In this document: positions 11,026 to 20,527 of the stretch, piece after piece
Position numbering within the stretch: position 1 is the stretch's first letter
How the letters are laid out: each line of letters begins with the position of its first letter
Assembly (NCBI RefSeq): GCF_900177415.1
Contig: NZ_FXAF01000006.1
Location: forward strand, 210,001-274,000
Length of the DNA: 64,000 nucleotides
Source of the DNA: Xaviernesmea oryzae
GTDB lineage: Bacteria; Pseudomonadota; Alphaproteobacteria; Rhizobiales; Rhizobiaceae
Direction of reading: 5' to 3'
Position numbers and translations under genes: made by a program
Notes under the pieces: model-generated
Seen by the model: the letters and a program-made list of their open reading frames with translations, nothing else
Database searches by the model: none
Told to the model about the DNA's origin: nothing

Positions 11026-12180
11026 TCAACAGGCGATCGACTCGGCAATGAAGGCGGAGACCTTTGCAGGGTCGATGCCGTCATGGCGATGCGGTGCGAA
11101 TGGCGCAAGCAGCGGCTCTTGCCCGGTGAGGATGTCACTTGCGACGCAGGCGCCGATCTGCGGCGAGATCTGGAAGCCGTGGTTCGAGAACCCGGCCGCG
11201 AGATAAAGGCCGCCGATGCGGGTGCGGCCGATGAAGGGAAGGCTGTCGATGGACTGCGCCTCGACGCCCGACCACGCCTGTGCGAGCTTGCGGCTCCGGA
11301 GCGCGGGCAGAATAGCCGCGGCGCCGCTCCATTGCCTTGCCACATGCGCGTCGACGCAATTGCTGCCAATGCCCGTTGGCGCGGGGGCGGCAATCCAGCG
11401 CCCACCGATCATGAATTCGCCCGATGGCGTCTGCTTGAGGGACAGATTGCGCCCGACAGCCGTCACGGTCGGCGCCAGCATCTTCTCCGCCATATCGGAG
11501 AGAAGCATTTGCAAGCCGCGCCAACGCAGCGGCAACGCAATGCCTAGCTTCGACAGAAGGTCGATGCTCCAGGCGCCTGTCGCGAGGATGAGTTGGCCGC
11601 TCGACAAGATCGTGCCGTCTGCCAATACGACACCACTTGCCTTTCCGCCATCCATCTTCACCGTCGCGGCCTGGCCGAAGATCGTCTTCGTGCCGAGTCG
11701 TGCAGCGGCGCGGGCGAAGGCACGCGCCGTGCGGCCCGGATGTGCCTGACCGTCGCCGGCCGTATAGGCGCCGACGATGGCATTTTCGGTCAGTGCCGGC
11801 GCGATCGCCCGGAGACGGTTTCCTTCGACCTTTTCGATGGGAAGCCCGGCAGCTGTATCACTTGCAAACCGCTGCTCGATGACCGGAACTTCACTCTCGG
11901 TTTCGGCGATGTGCAGATGTCCGCCAAACGAGACCTCAAGGTCGGCGTCGAGCTCTTCCGACAGGGTTTTCCAACGTGCTGCAGCGAGCTTGGTGATGGG
12001 CTGGTCTTCCGCATGGCGGCCCTGCGAACGCAGGCCGCCGGCACTCGCCCATGTGGCCGCCGGCTTGGTGGCGGCGTCAAAAGCCTGGTCCAGCAGCGTC
12101 ACATTCGCTCCGTCGCGCGCCAGATGATAGGCGATCGAGGTACCGATCACCCCGCTGCCGATGACGATCACGTCGCTCAT
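11026..12180 (-). CDS. FAD-dependent oxidoreductase, DAO (glycine oxidase/D-amino acid dehydrogenase) family
   Basis: A 384-residue single-FAD enzyme. The N-terminal VIVIGSGVIGTSIAYHLARDG is the Rossmann FAD site, followed by an acidic residue at the end of the second strand (TLLDQ). A C-terminal GGLYLAAGFSNHGFQISPQIG stretch closes the FAD site. The family oxidises amines, sarcosine, D-amino acids or imino acids. It overlaps the upstream GMC-fusion gene by 4 nt (ATGA) and is 13 nt before the OYE/TMADH-like gene, so the three oxidoreductases are tightly coupled. Confidence 0.9.
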   Translation of the reverse strand: MSDVIVIGSGVIGTSIAYHLARDGANVTLLDQAFDAATKPAATWASAGGLRSQGRHAEDQPITKLAAARWKTLSEELDADLEVSFGGHLHIAETESEVPVIEQRFASDTAAGLPIEKVEGNRLRAIAPALTENAIVGAYTAGDGQAHPGRTARAFARAAARLGTKTIFGQAATVKMDGGKASGVVLADGTILSSGQLILATGAWSIDLLSKLGIALPLRWRGLQMLLSDMAEKMLAPTVTAVGRNLSLKQTPSGEFMIGGRWIAAPAPTGIGSNCVDAHVARQWSGAAAILPALRSRKLAQAWSGVEAQSIDSLPFIGRTRIGGLYLAAGFSNHGFQISPQIGACVASDILTGQEPLLAPFAPHRHDGIDPAKVSAFIAESIAC

Positions 12181-14423
12181 GCCGCCGCTCCCGTGTTCTG
12201 GCTGATGATGTGATCCGCAGCGCGCAGCGCGAGCGCAAGAATGGTCAGCGCCGGGTTGACCGGCGGCAGGGAGACGAAGCTCGATCCGCCGAGCACGACC
12301 AGACCGGGGGTGTCGTGCACTTCACCGAACCCGTTGGTGACGGAGGTCGCCGGATCGTTACCCATGCGCGTGCCGCCGACGTCATGCGTGCTGATCGGCC
12401 CGGTAAGGAACTGGCGGCGCCAGGTGCGGGTCGCACCCATGCCGAGCGCGATCTTTTCGGCCCGGTCCTGCAGGTATTGCATCAGCTTGCGTTCGTTGTC
12501 GCCGATGTCGAACGTGATGCGGATCACCGGCCGGCCGAGCTTGTCCTTGACGTCCGGATCGAGATCGAGCCGGTTGTTTTCGTAAGGCAGGATTTCCGGG
12601 TCGATGAACAGCATCGCCGTGCTGTTGTAGGACGACAGGAAAAAGTCGCGCCAGGCCTCGCCCCAGCGCGGCACGTCCGGTGGCAGCACGCCCGATGCCT
12701 CGATGGGAAGATACTGGTTGAAGGCTGCGATGCGACCGCCGCGAATGAAATCGACGTCGCTATGGTCGAAATGGTCGCCGGAGAGATCGGCAATCGCCAT
12801 GGCCTGCGCCGTGGGTCCGATGAAGCGGTTCAGCCGCTTGCCTTCGAAAATCGCATAGACGGATGGCTGCTGCCGGGTCATGTAGTGGCGGCCGACCTGA
12901 TCCGTCTCGTTGCCAACGCCGCGGCCGTGACGCCTGCTGCGAGACAGCAGAAGCAGGCGGCTATTCTCGAAGGCATAGGCCGCGACCACGACGGTACCGC
13001 CCGCCTGGAAGCGGGTCTCGCCGTCCAGGCCCAGATAGTTGACGCCGACTGCGCGGCCGCTCTCGTCGGTGACGATTTCCATAGCCCTTGCACCGGAAAC
13101 GATATGCAGCCGGCCGCTTTCCAAGGCTTCCGGAAGCACCGTGTTCTGCGCGGAAGCCTTGGCGTCGACATGACAGCCGAACCGTGAGCAGAAACTGCAA
13201 TAGGTGCAGGCGTGGCGGCCATTCCACGCCGTGGTGGCGATGGCGGCGGGCAGGGGGAAGGGATGATACCCTTGCGCCTTCGCGCTGTCCGCGAAGAGCT
13301 GCCCGAGACCGCTCGTCCTCAGCGCCGGCATCTTGTAGGGATTGGCGCGCGGCGCCTCGAACGGGTTGCCGCGCGACCGATCCGGGTTCTCCCGATTGCC
13401 GGCGTGGCCGGATACGCCGAGCAGATCCTCGGCCTCTTCATAGAACGGTTCGAGTTCGGCATAGCTCATCGGCCAGTCGGCGAGCGTCGAGCCTTCCGGA
13501 ATGCGATGGTCGCCGTATTTCGCGGCCGTCGCGGAGCGGATGCGGAAATCGTCTTCGTAGAAGCGCATCGCGACGGCGCCCCAGGCGATCGAGTTGCCGC
13601 CGAGCGCCGTCTCCAGACCTTGGGACATGACGGCGCGCCTGGCCTTCTCACCGGGTCGTGTGCGCCATGTCGGCACTTCGTCGTTGAATTTAGCCGCGCC
13701 GCCTTCGTTGCGGAAAGCCGTTGCCAGCAGCTCGTCCATGGAGCGCTCGCGGCCCGTGCGAGGAGGACCTGCTTCGAGGATGACGACCTGAAGTCCGGCG
13801 CGCACGAATTTCAGGGCCATGAAATTGCCCACCGCACCCCCGCCGACGATTAGCACATCCGGATTGGCAGGAATGCCGGCTGTCGAGGGTATCGTCCTCG
13901 GCAGGCCGGGAAGGCGGGCATCCTGCGAGACCTGTGTCAGGCTCTGCGGCTGGCGGTCAACCTGATAGTCCAGCTTCTGCTCGCCTTCCCGGAAGCCAAA
14001 CTGTGCGCCGGGGAACCCCACGGCCTTCCAGCCGGCAAAATCCTTGTTGCCGCCGTGAATCGGGTCGGAGAACAGGCCTTCCCGCAGGTGACGGATGACA
14101 AGATCGAAGGTCGTGCGGTCCGGGTTGCGCAGGAGGCCGGGCAGTTCGTCGCGTTCGAGAGCGGCGACGACGGCAAGCTTGTCCGTCGCGCCGACGAAGG
14201 AGCCGCCGGCCGCCTGATCGAGGCTGCCCAGCATCGCGCGGTATTCGCTCACAAAGACAGCGTAGGGGCCTGCAAGGGCCTGGTCGATATAACCCGAAGC
14301 GCCGATGGTCACCGCACCGGGCGTTGCCGCACCGGGCGGGAACAGACAGTCGCAGAGTGCGTCAAGCGTCGCGCGCTCGCCGGCGGTCAGCGCCGTGATC
14401 TTCGGCCCAATTCCCACATTCAT
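12177..14423 (-). CDS. GMC oxidoreductase with N-terminal gluconate-2-dehydrogenase-subunit-3-like domain
   Basis: A 748-residue fusion. Residues 1-165 look like the small subunit 3 of gluconate 2-dehydrogenase ([20 protein letters not shown], then the [11 protein letters not shown] ending). From about 187 comes a GMC flavoprotein with [20 protein letters not shown]. Cysteines 406, 409, 412 and 417 lie in a [12 protein letters not shown] patch, as in gluconate/sugar dehydrogenase large subunits that carry an Fe-S cluster. The C terminus has the catalytic His ([10 protein letters not shown]) and Asn (VNPALTI). Usually the two parts are separate and periplasmic; here no signal peptide is visible. 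It overlaps both neighbouring genes by 4 nt. Substrate unknown. Confidence 0.88.
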   Translation of the reverse strand: MNVGIGPKITALTAGERATLDALCDCLFPPGAATPGAVTIGASGYIDQALAGPYAVFVSEYRAMLGSLDQAAGGSFVGATDKLAVVAALERDELPGLLRNPDRTTFDLVIRHLREGLFSDPIHGGNKDFAGWKAVGFPGAQFGFREGEQKLDYQVDRQPQSLTQVSQDARLPGLPRTIPSTAGIPANPDVLIVGGGAVGNFMALKFVRAGLQVVILEAGPPRTGRERSMDELLATAFRNEGGAAKFNDEVPTWRTRPGEKARRAVMSQGLETALGGNSIAWGAVAMRFYEDDFRIRSATAAKYGDHRIPEGSTLADWPMSYAELEPFYEEAEDLLGVSGHAGNRENPDRSRGNPFEAPRANPYKMPALRTSGLGQLFADSAKAQGYHPFPLPAAIATTAWNGRHACTYCSFCSRFGCHVDAKASAQNTVLPEALESGRLHIVSGARAMEIVTDESGRAVGVNYLGLDGETRFQAGGTVVVAAYAFENSRLLLLSRSRRHGRGVGNETDQVGRHYMTRQQPSVYAIFEGKRLNRFIGPTAQAMAIADLSGDHFDHSDVDFIRGGRIAAFNQYLPIEASGVLPPDVPRWGEAWRDFFLSSYNSTAMLFIDPEILPYENNRLDLDPDVKDKLGRPVIRITFDIGDNERKLMQYLQDRAEKIALGMGATRTWRRQFLTGPISTHDVGGTRMGNDPATSVTNGFGEVHDTPGLVVLGGSSFVSLPPVNPALTILALALRAADHIISQNTGAAA

Positions 14424-15232
14424 TGTCCGCGCCTCAAAAGTCTCTGCATGAAGGCTTTGGTCCGAGGCTGCGCAGGATTGCGCAAAACTTCGGCAGGCTT
14501 GCCTTCCTCGATGATCTTGCCCTTGTCGAAAAACACCAGCCGGTCGGCCACATCCTCCGCAAAGCCCATTTCGTGGGTGACGACCAACATGGTCATGGAC
14601 TCACTCGCGAGTTTGCGCATGACGCGCAGCACCTCGTCGACCAGTTCCGGATCGAGCGCCGAGGTCGGCTCGTCAAAAAGCATGACCCGCGGTTTCATTG
14701 CCAAAGCCCGGGCGATGGCGACACGCTGTTGCTGGCCTCCCGACAGTTCGGACGGAAAGGCATCCAATTTGTCCGCAAGCCCCACGGAGGCGAGAAGCGC
14801 CTTCGCCATCTCGACAGCCTCCGCACGCGCGATCTTACGGACGGCCATCGGCGCTTCGATAAGGTTCTGCAGCACCGTGAAATGCGGAAACAGGTTGAAG
14901 TGCTGGAAAACCATGCCGATATCGGCGCGATGCCGACGGATTTCGCGTTCGGTCGCCTTGCGGGTTCCGCTGACGGTTTCCACCATACCCATCAGATGGC
15001 CGCTGACCCACACGTCTCCCTTATCGGGCGGGTCGAGATAATTGATACAGCGCAGCAGTGTGCTCTTGCCCGAACCCGAAGCGCCGACGATCGCTACGAC
15101 CTGGCCGCTTGCAACGGTGATGTCGACGTCATCGAGCGCCTTGACCTGCCCATAGGATTTGAACAGGCCTTTCGCCTCGACCATCGCGCTGTTGTTGCTC
15201 GGGTATTCTTGTTCGACAGAGGCCATTGTCAT
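14420..15232 (-). CDS. Polar amino-acid ABC transporter, ATP-binding protein
   Basis: A 270-residue GlnQ-like ATPase. Walker [10 protein letters not shown] is at 50-58, the signature LSGGQQQR follows in the helical domain, and Walker [15 protein letters not shown] with the switch VTHEMGF are intact. The start at 15232 (MTMASVEQ) lies two bases after the permease stop and gives family-normal length; an ATG at 15226 is an alternative. It ends in a 4-nt overlap with the GMC-fusion gene, tying transport to catabolism in one transcript. Confidence 0.94.
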   Translation of the reverse strand: MTMASVEQEYPSNNSAMVEAKGLFKSYGQVKALDDVDITVASGQVVAIVGASGSGKSTLLRCINYLDPPDKGDVWVSGHLMGMVETVSGTRKATEREIRRHRADIGMVFQHFNLFPHFTVLQNLIEAPMAVRKIARAEAVEMAKALLASVGLADKLDAFPSELSGGQQQRVAIARALAMKPRVMLFDEPTSALDPELVDEVLRVMRKLASESMTMLVVTHEMGFAEDVADRLVFFDKGKIIEEGKPAEVLRNPAQPRTKAFMQRLLRRGQ

Positions 15233-15234
15233 CC

Positions 15235-15903
15235 TTATCGGGGTGCCAGCCGGTAGGCGCGTGCGATCTTCGCTTCCGCCCAAGACTGCAACAGCGCCAG
15301 GAAGCCGCTGATCAGCAGATAGCCGAGCCCCGCGAAGACGAGGAAGAGAAAGGGTTCGTAGGTGATCGACGTTGCCCGCGATGCCGCTGCCGTCAGGTCC
15401 GCGACGGCGACCATCGAGGCGAGCGACGTTGCCTTCACCATGATGATGGCGCGGGTCATGTAGGGTGGGATCGCCAGGGGAAACGCCTGTGGAAGAATGA
15501 TGCGTCTCAGCGTATGCAGATGCGAAAGACCGAGCGCCTTGGCCGCCTTGTATTGTCCCGAGTCGATAGCCGCGATGCAGCCACGGAAATCCTCGCTCAT
15601 ATAAGCGGCTCCCATGATCGACAGGCCGATCATGGCCGCCGTTAACGGCTGAAGCCGGTAGCCGAGTTGCGGCGTGGCGTAGAAAACGAAGAACAGCACG
15701 AGAAGCGCCGGTAGAAGCCGGATAGCATTGACGAGAATTGCGAGCGGTATCGCGACCCAGCGGCTTCCGGTCTCGCGGATCAACGCGATGGCCAGCGCAA
15801 GTGGTGTCGCGATCAGGAGCGTCACGGCGGAGAGAAGCAGGGTCGTCCACAGGCCCTGGAGCAGGGAGGGATAATATTGAATGAAGAGGTCGTGGTAGCT
15901 CAT
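15235..15903 (-). CDS. Polar amino-acid ABC transporter, permease 2
   Basis: A 222-residue integral membrane permease with an EAA-type loop ([20 protein letters not shown], then KALGLSHL) for docking the ATPase. The ATG at 15903 sits two bases after the stop of the first permease; longer in-frame readings only run back into that gene. With the neighbouring permease it should form a heterodimeric channel. It is two bases from the ATPase gene. Confidence 0.93.
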   Translation of the reverse strand: MSYHDLFIQYYPSLLQGLWTTLLLSAVTLLIATPLALAIALIRETGSRWVAIPLAILVNAIRLLPALLVLFFVFYATPQLGYRLQPLTAAMIGLSIMGAAYMSEDFRGCIAAIDSGQYKAAKALGLSHLHTLRRIILPQAFPLAIPPYMTRAIIMVKATSLASMVAVADLTAAASRATSITYEPFLFLVFAGLGYLLISGFLALLQSWAEAKIARAYRLAPR

Positions 15904-15905
15904 GG

Positions 15906-16571
15906 CTATCTCGCCGCTCTGCGTCTGGCAGCCCAACGCTCGCCATACAGCTGGAGAATGAGAAGGCCGGCATCGAGTACCGCATAGATCGCGCCGGCCG
16001 CGAGCAGGATCTCGAAAGGCCGGTAAGTAACGACGAAGACCTGCTTGGCCGCATTGGTGAGTTCCGGCACCGCGACCGCCGCCGCCAGCGCCGTCCCCTT
16101 CAATATCTCCGTCGCATGCGAGATATAGGGCGGCAATGCGGCGGGTATCGTCTGCGGCAGGATGATCCGGAACAGGGTGCGAGCCGGCGATAGCCCGAGA
16201 GCCTTGCAGGCCTGCCATTGGCCGTGCGCTACGCTCTGCAGCCCGGAATGAAAGACTTCACCGAAGTAGAAAGACATATAGGCCGTCATGGCGATCACCG
16301 CCGAGGGCATCGGCGGCAATGTCAGGCCGACCACCGGCAGGCCGAAGAAGGCCAGGAACAGCAGGAGCAGCGGCGGTACACCGCGAAAGATCCAGCTCGC
16401 CGCGCGCACGATGGTCCGCACCGTGGGTGACGGTGCGGACCGAAGCAGCGCGACGGCAATGCCGCCCGGCGTCGCGCAGAGGAGCACGATAGAAGTCAGG
16501 CTGATCGTGACCGTGGTCCCGCGCAGAAGCGCGGGCCAGACAGTTCCCAATATGCTGAAATCCAGTGTCAC
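15906..16571 (-). CDS. Polar amino-acid ABC transporter, permease 1
   Basis: A 221-residue integral membrane permease. Hydrophobic spans start at about residue 17 ([14 protein letters not shown]). The EAA-type loop appears as [20 protein letters not shown] followed by [11 protein letters not shown]. The start codon is GTG at 16571, 25 nt after the binding-protein stop. Sequence is clearly different from its partner, so the two arose by old duplication. Confidence 0.92.
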   Translation of the reverse strand: MTLDFSILGTVWPALLRGTTVTISLTSIVLLCATPGGIAVALLRSAPSPTVRTIVRAASWIFRGVPPLLLLFLAFFGLPVVGLTLPPMPSAVIAMTAYMSFYFGEVFHSGLQSVAHGQWQACKALGLSPARTLFRIILPQTIPAALPPYISHATEILKGTALAAAVAVPELTNAAKQVFVVTYRPFEILLAAGAIYAVLDAGLLILQLYGERWAARRRAAR

Positions 16572-16595
16572 CTGCGCGTTCCGATCCCGCTTGGC

Positions 16596-17480
16596 TTAGT
16601 AACCGATGCGGGTCAGCGCATCGACTTCTGCAGCGGAGCCGCCGTACTTGACGACGAGGTTCTTCAGCGTGCCGTCGGCGCGGTAGTTGCCGAGCAGGGT
16701 GTTGATGGCGATCAGGAGATCAGGCTGCTTCGGGTTGACGCAGAGACCCTGCGGGAAGACCTGGAGGGCGGGGCCGACAAGCTGCAGCTCGGCCTTGTTC
16801 GGCGCCGTGTTCAGGACGTTCAGCGCGTTGGACAGGTTCATCGCGACGAGCTTGACCTGACCGTTCTGGAGCCCCATCAGGGATTCCTGCATGCCCGGGA
16901 ATTCGGTCGCCGCTGCATCCGGAAGCGCCTTCTTGGCGCCCTCGAAATAGACTTCACCGCGCACGCCGCCGAGGTCTGCGGACTTGGCGTCCGCAAAGGT
17001 CTTGATGTTGGTGTCCTTGCGGGTTACGGCCACGGTGGCGTTGACGGCGGTCGGCGAGGTCATGAGGAACTGGTCGGAGGCAAGGCGTTCCGCCGTCCAG
17101 GATGCGCCGTCGCAGGCGACGTCGAAACGGTTGGCGGCAAGACCCGGAAGAATCCCGGCCCATTCCAGCTGCACGAATTCCGGCTGCAGATCGAGATCCT
17201 GTGCCAACTTGGTGAACAGCTCGACATAGCTGCCGGTCAGCTTGGATGTCGCCGGGTCAACGAACGTACGCGGCGGCGAGGCGCCGGTCGTTCCGATGGT
17301 CAGCTTGCCGGGATTGACGAGGGCGCGGAACTTCCAGGGCTTGGGAAGCTGCTGATATCCCTTGGTTTCGCCCAGTACGGCATTGAATGTGGAGGCATCC
17401 TGTGCCAGCGCCGGCGCGTGGACGGCTGACATGGCCAGCACGGCAGCGGCGACGGTGGCCTGCAAAAATCGTTTCATCAT
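16596..17480 (-). CDS. Polar amino-acid ABC transporter, substrate-binding protein
   Basis: A 294-residue periplasmic protein of the SBP_bac_3 family with a Sec signal peptide (MMKRFLQ.. ending ..HAPALAQ, residues 1-27). The start at 17480 is supported by AGGGG about 9 nt upstream; an in-frame codon 45 nt further up has no signal sequence after it. Cleft features include GTTGASPPRTFVDPATSKLT and FDVACDGASWTAERL. It is followed 24 nt later by the permease gene without a hairpin, unlike three other importers here. The ligand is unknown. Confidence 0.9.
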   Translation of the reverse strand: MMKRFLQATVAAAVLAMSAVHAPALAQDASTFNAVLGETKGYQQLPKPWKFRALVNPGKLTIGTTGASPPRTFVDPATSKLTGSYVELFTKLAQDLDLQPEFVQLEWAGILPGLAANRFDVACDGASWTAERLASDQFLMTSPTAVNATVAVTRKDTNIKTFADAKSADLGGVRGEVYFEGAKKALPDAAATEFPGMQESLMGLQNGQVKLVAMNLSNALNVLNTAPNKAELQLVGPALQVFPQGLCVNPKQPDLLIAINTLLGNYRADGTLKNLVVKYGGSAAEVDALTRIGY

Positions 17481-17540
17481 GTTGGTTCCCCTTTTTTGGT
17501 TTGCTGAACTCTCGTGGTCCGCCAAGGCCGTTCGAAAGCG

Positions 17541-18419
17541 TCACTTCGGCAACAGGCCGGCCATTCCGAGATGCTTTTCGTACCAGTCCCATTCCTTCTC
17601 GAGAAAATCCCGAAACGCCCGGCCGGGCAGGAAGGCGTCCGCCTGTCCGTTGCGGGCGAGATAGGCCTTCCACGCATCGGATGTACGCATCTTGTCGATG
17701 ATCGCGTGCCAGCGCTTCTGGTCGGCTTCCGGCAGATCCGGCGGCCCCATCAGCCCACGCCAGAGATGGAAGGTCACGGGAACGCCCGCTTCGGCAAGCG
17801 TCGGAACGTCCGGGAACGCCTCCGACCGCTCCTCGCTCAAAACGGCGATGACGCGCAGCACGCCGGATTCCACATGCGGCAGGATTTCGGCCGCGACGCC
17901 GCAACCCCAATCGATCCGCCCCTCGATCATCGCCGTCCAGACGGCAGGTTCGCTTGGCACGACGACAAACTCGACATCGGCCTTGGCGCCTTCGGCGATC
18001 GAAAGCCCGAGCAGATGATTGATGCCGCCCTTGAAATAACCGCCGGTGCGGGTCGTCCGACCGGCGATCCCGGCGAGGAATTCCTTGGTGTCCTTCCACG
18101 GGCTGTCGGAACGGACGACGAGGAAAAAGCTGTCGGCGACAAGCCGCGCGACCGGCGTCAGCTGACGATGCGTCAGCGTCATTCCCCGCAAAAGAGGGGC
18201 CTGAATGAAGACGGGCGTGCAGGTGGAAATGCAGTTCGGATCACCGCCGCGGGTGATCAGCAGGTTCATCGCATCGACACCCGGATCATCACCTTTGGGG
18301 GTCGTGGACCATGCCCGATCATCGGCCGCGGTCTCACGTACGCCCTTTAGCAGGGCTTCCGCAAGGACGGGCGGGGCGCTTCCGGGAGGGCCGTGGATGA
18401 TGAAATCTACCTTCTCCAT
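17541..18419 (-). CDS. TctC/Bug-family (TTT) solute-binding protein lacking a signal peptide
   Basis: A 292-residue protein of the tripartite tricarboxylate transporter binding family. Recognisable are the first-strand GPPGSAPPVLAEALLKGV segment, GGYFKGGINHLLG and the C-terminal PDVPTLAEAGVPVTF motif. Family members are normally exported, yet this one starts directly at the mature domain and an in-frame TGA lies just before the only earlier start (GTG at 18440), so no leader is possible in this frame. ATG 18419 has GGAGG about 14 nt upstream. No TctA/TctB membrane genes are present. It is first in the operon, ahead of an ABC importer. A cytosolic ligand-binding or sensing role is inference. 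Confidence 0.82.
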   Translation of the reverse strand: MEKVDFIIHGPPGSAPPVLAEALLKGVRETAADDRAWSTTPKGDDPGVDAMNLLITRGGDPNCISTCTPVFIQAPLLRGMTLTHRQLTPVARLVADSFFLVVRSDSPWKDTKEFLAGIAGRTTRTGGYFKGGINHLLGLSIAEGAKADVEFVVVPSEPAVWTAMIEGRIDWGCGVAAEILPHVESGVLRVIAVLSEERSEAFPDVPTLAEAGVPVTFHLWRGLMGPPDLPEADQKRWHAIIDKMRTSDAWKAYLARNGQADAFLPGRAFRDFLEKEWDWYEKHLGMAGLLPK

Positions 18420-18759
18420 GGTCTGCAAAACGACCTCCACTCAAAGATTTCCATGATATTATTTCTGATATCTCAGTTGTCAATCGAAAGCCTGTAAGCA
18501 CTTGCGATTTTTTGTAATTTTGCGAAAATCGGTATGTGGATTTTTTAGGCAAACAGGTGCCTTTTGGATCGGCACTCCACAGTGCCAGTCCGCCTAGGCG
18601 ATCATCTTGCTGCATGCAATGCGCTGGGCCGCTTCACCAAACGGCCCAGCCGTCCTTCGTCAGAAATTCGCGCATGTGCCTATTTTGTAGCACATCATCA
18701 AATTGGGGCTCTGCTTTCCTGTGCGCCTGCGCCCCGGAATTCGCTCAGGCGCAGATGGC
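18420..18759. other. Intergenic region with the promoter of the 18.4-8.0 kb operon
   Basis: This gap lies between the gntR stop and the TctC-like gene and holds no gene. On the minus strand a sigma-70-like promoter is visible: TTGACA (complement of 18478-18483) and TAATAT (complement of 18456-18461) with a 16-nt spacer. This would start transcription about 30 nt before the ATG at 18419. The rest shows nothing recognisable. Confidence 0.55.
18458..18471. promoter_or_regulatory. Putative operator between -35 and -10 of the catabolic operon
   Basis: ATTAT-TTCT-GATAT matches the ATATC-N4-GATAT pattern with one perfect and one degenerate half. It sits in the spacer of the TTGACA/TAATAT promoter and overlaps the -10. 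A protein bound here would repress the nine-gene operon. The adjacent gntR gene is the obvious candidate regulator. Confidence 0.4.
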
Positions 18760-19506
18760 TCAGAGCGCGATGCTGCTGATGTTTCGAGACGAGGCGAGGG
18801 CCTGGAAAAGCCCCTGTCGGGTAAGTTCGTTATGGCGGATCATGACCGCGCGCGCCGCATCCGGATCGCGTTTGCTCAGGATATCAACGATGGCATGGTG
18901 GTCGCTCTGGGTTTCGCCGCTGACGTCGCGCAGGCGGGCGCCGAGATAGAAGAAGCGCTCGAGCTCATCGATCTGCCGCGCCAGGAGCTGGTGAAGACGC
19001 TCGTTGCCGGAAGCCTTCGCGATGGCGACGTGAAAATCGCGGTTGGCCTGGATGAAGCGCTTCAGGCTCGGCTGCTCCGAACGGTCGTAGACGACGTCCG
19101 CCAGCCGGTTGAGATTGTCAATGTCGGCGTCTGTGATGCGCTTGCAGGCGAGTTCCGCCGCGCCGGCTTCCAGGATCGTGCGCAGGTCGAACAGTTCGTT
19201 CATGTCGCCGAACGTCACTGGAACGATCTGGTAGCCCCGCCGCGGGAATGTCCGCACCAGCCCTTCGGAGCGCAGCGTTGCGAGCGCCTCGCGGACCGGC
19301 GTCTTGCTCACGTCGAAACGCTCCGCCAGTTCCGCTTCGGAAACTTCCTTGCCGGGCTCCAGAATGCAGGTCAGGATCTCGGTACGCAGCATCGTATAGA
19401 CTTTTTCGGTCAGCGAACCGGACTTCTTCTTCCGACGGCCAGCGGCATCTGCCTTTGCGTCGGACCGAGCCCGTTTGATCGTATCTTTTGCGACTGCTGT
19501 GGCCAT
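18760..19506 (-). CDS. GntR-family transcriptional regulator, FCD (FadR C-terminal) subfamily
   Basis: A 248-residue regulator with a basic N-terminal tail (GRRKKKSG), a winged helix at about 31-97 (AELAERFDVSKTPVREALATL, then the RRGYQI wing) and an all-helical FCD ligand domain. Likely metal-site residues are N155/H159, H203-204 and H225. It lies upstream of, and on the same strand as, the 18.4-8.0 kb catabolic operon and divergent from the racemase-like gene, so it probably senses the imported compound or a breakdown product. Two ATATC-N4-GAT(A/C)T sites lie 70-105 bp upstream of its start, consistent with autoregulation. Confidence 0.93.
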   Translation of the reverse strand: MATAVAKDTIKRARSDAKADAAGRRKKKSGSLTEKVYTMLRTEILTCILEPGKEVSEAELAERFDVSKTPVREALATLRSEGLVRTFPRRGYQIVPVTFGDMNELFDLRTILEAGAAELACKRITDADIDNLNRLADVVYDRSEQPSLKRFIQANRDFHVAIAKASGNERLHQLLARQIDELERFFYLGARLRDVSGETQSDHHAIVDILSKRDPDAARAVMIRHNELTRQGLFQALASSRNISSIAL

Positions 19507-19574
19507 CTGCTCTGCTTTCCCGATCTCGAACCGTTACAGTTTTCTCCAAAACTGCCGGTCTTCAGACTTTTTAC

Positions 19575-19611
19575 ATATCGTACGATCTTTGATTCGCATA
19601 TCCACTGATAT
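19575..19611. promoter_or_regulatory. Tandem putative GntR operators
   Basis: Two copies of the palindrome lie 23 bp apart: ATATC-GTAC-GATCT at 19575-19588, whose core ATCGTACGAT is itself a perfect palindrome, and ATATC-CACT-GATAT at 19598-19611. They are in the gap between the gntR start and the divergent racemase-like gene and match the site at 4014. Confidence 0.5.
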
Positions 19612-19864
19612 TCCAGATGTGAAGATGCAAAGGCAGGAAGGGCGTTGTTACAAACGCCTGTGGCATAGGCTTGAGAGAGCCATTAAAATATTACGACATA
19701 TATGACGGTTATGCCGCTGGCAACCGGATTTTCAAATATGGTGGATAATTTTCCATATCGTCCATGAAACATGACATCGCTTTGACAATTATATTTTCGT
19801 GGCATATCACCAGGAATATTTTTAAGCCTTTTCTCGCAGATGGCGAGTCCGCCGGGAGGCCCCT
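19612..19864. other. AT-rich divergent promoter region
   Basis: With 19507-19611 this makes a 358-bp gap between gntR and the racemase-like gene. It holds no gene. Further ATATC half-sites occur at about 19773 and 19804 with poor second halves. GGGAGG at 19853-19858 is the RBS for the TTG start at 19865. Confidence 0.45.
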
Positions 19865-20527
19865 TTGGCTCGAATTCTCATCATCAATCCAAACAGTTCG
19901 GCGCCCGTCACGCGGTCGATGGAGGCCTGCCTGGAACCTGTCTTCGAGTCCACGCGGCACGACATAGCATGCACCGAGCTCGCCAAGTCCCCGCCAGGCA
20001 TCGAAACCGACGCGCATGTCGCCGAAGTTATTCCTCATCTGATCGAGCGGGTCGGCGAGGTTGACGCCGATGCGATCGTCGTCGCCTGCTTCTCCGATCC
20101 CGGCATCCGGCAGGTCCGCGAAGCCGCAAAAGTCCCGGTGGTCGGCATCGCCGAGGCCGCCTATCTCGCGGCGCTCGGTCTTGGAGAGAAGTTCGGGATC
20201 GTTTCCCTCGGCCAGTCGTCGATCGACCGGCACCTGCGCTACCTCAAAAGCCTGAGGATCGAGGAGCGGCTGGCGGGTGACAGGTCCATCGACATGACCG
20301 TCGTCGAACTGATGGCCGGCAATGTGGTCGACACGATCGTGAAGACCGGAAGGCTGCTGCGCGACGAAGATGGCGCCGACGTCGTCATTCTCGGATGCGC
20401 CGGGCTTGGCGGATATCGCGAAGCCCTCGAGGCGGAACTCGGCGTTCCGGTGGTCGATCCCGTTCAGGCGGGCGCGGCTCTCGCCTGCACCAATGTCGAT
20501 CTCAAATACCGAAAGAAGGCATCATGA
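19865..20527 (+). CDS. Asp/Glu/hydantoin racemase-family protein
   Basis: A 220-residue cytosolic protein. It begins ARILIINPNSS and carries the two cysteine motifs of the family: VVACFSDPGIRQVREA (first catalytic Cys near 75) and VVILGCAGLGGY (second Cys near 178). This two-Cys arrangement fits cofactor-independent racemases such as hydantoin racemase, or maleate isomerase-like relatives. The start is TTG at 19865, supported by GGGAGG 6 nt upstream and by the conserved first strand. It is divergent from gntR and may supply the right stereoisomer to the oxidoreductases of the opposite operon. Confidence 0.87.
   Translation: MARILIINPNSSAPVTRSMEACLEPVFESTRHDIACTELAKSPPGIETDAHVAEVIPHLIERVGEVDADAIVVACFSDPGIRQVREAAKVPVVGIAEAAYLAALGLGEKFGIVSLGQSSIDRHLRYLKSLRIEERLAGDRSIDMTVVELMAGNVVDTIVKTGRLLRDEDGADVVILGCAGLGGYREALEAELGVPVVDPVQAGAALACTNVDLKYRKKAS

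Noticed and set aside
11013..11405. 131-residue N-terminal extension of the OYE/TMADH-like protein
   Set aside because: It lies mostly within the DAO-family gene, is Ser/Arg-rich and the conserved barrel starts at MTAFHHLLSP.
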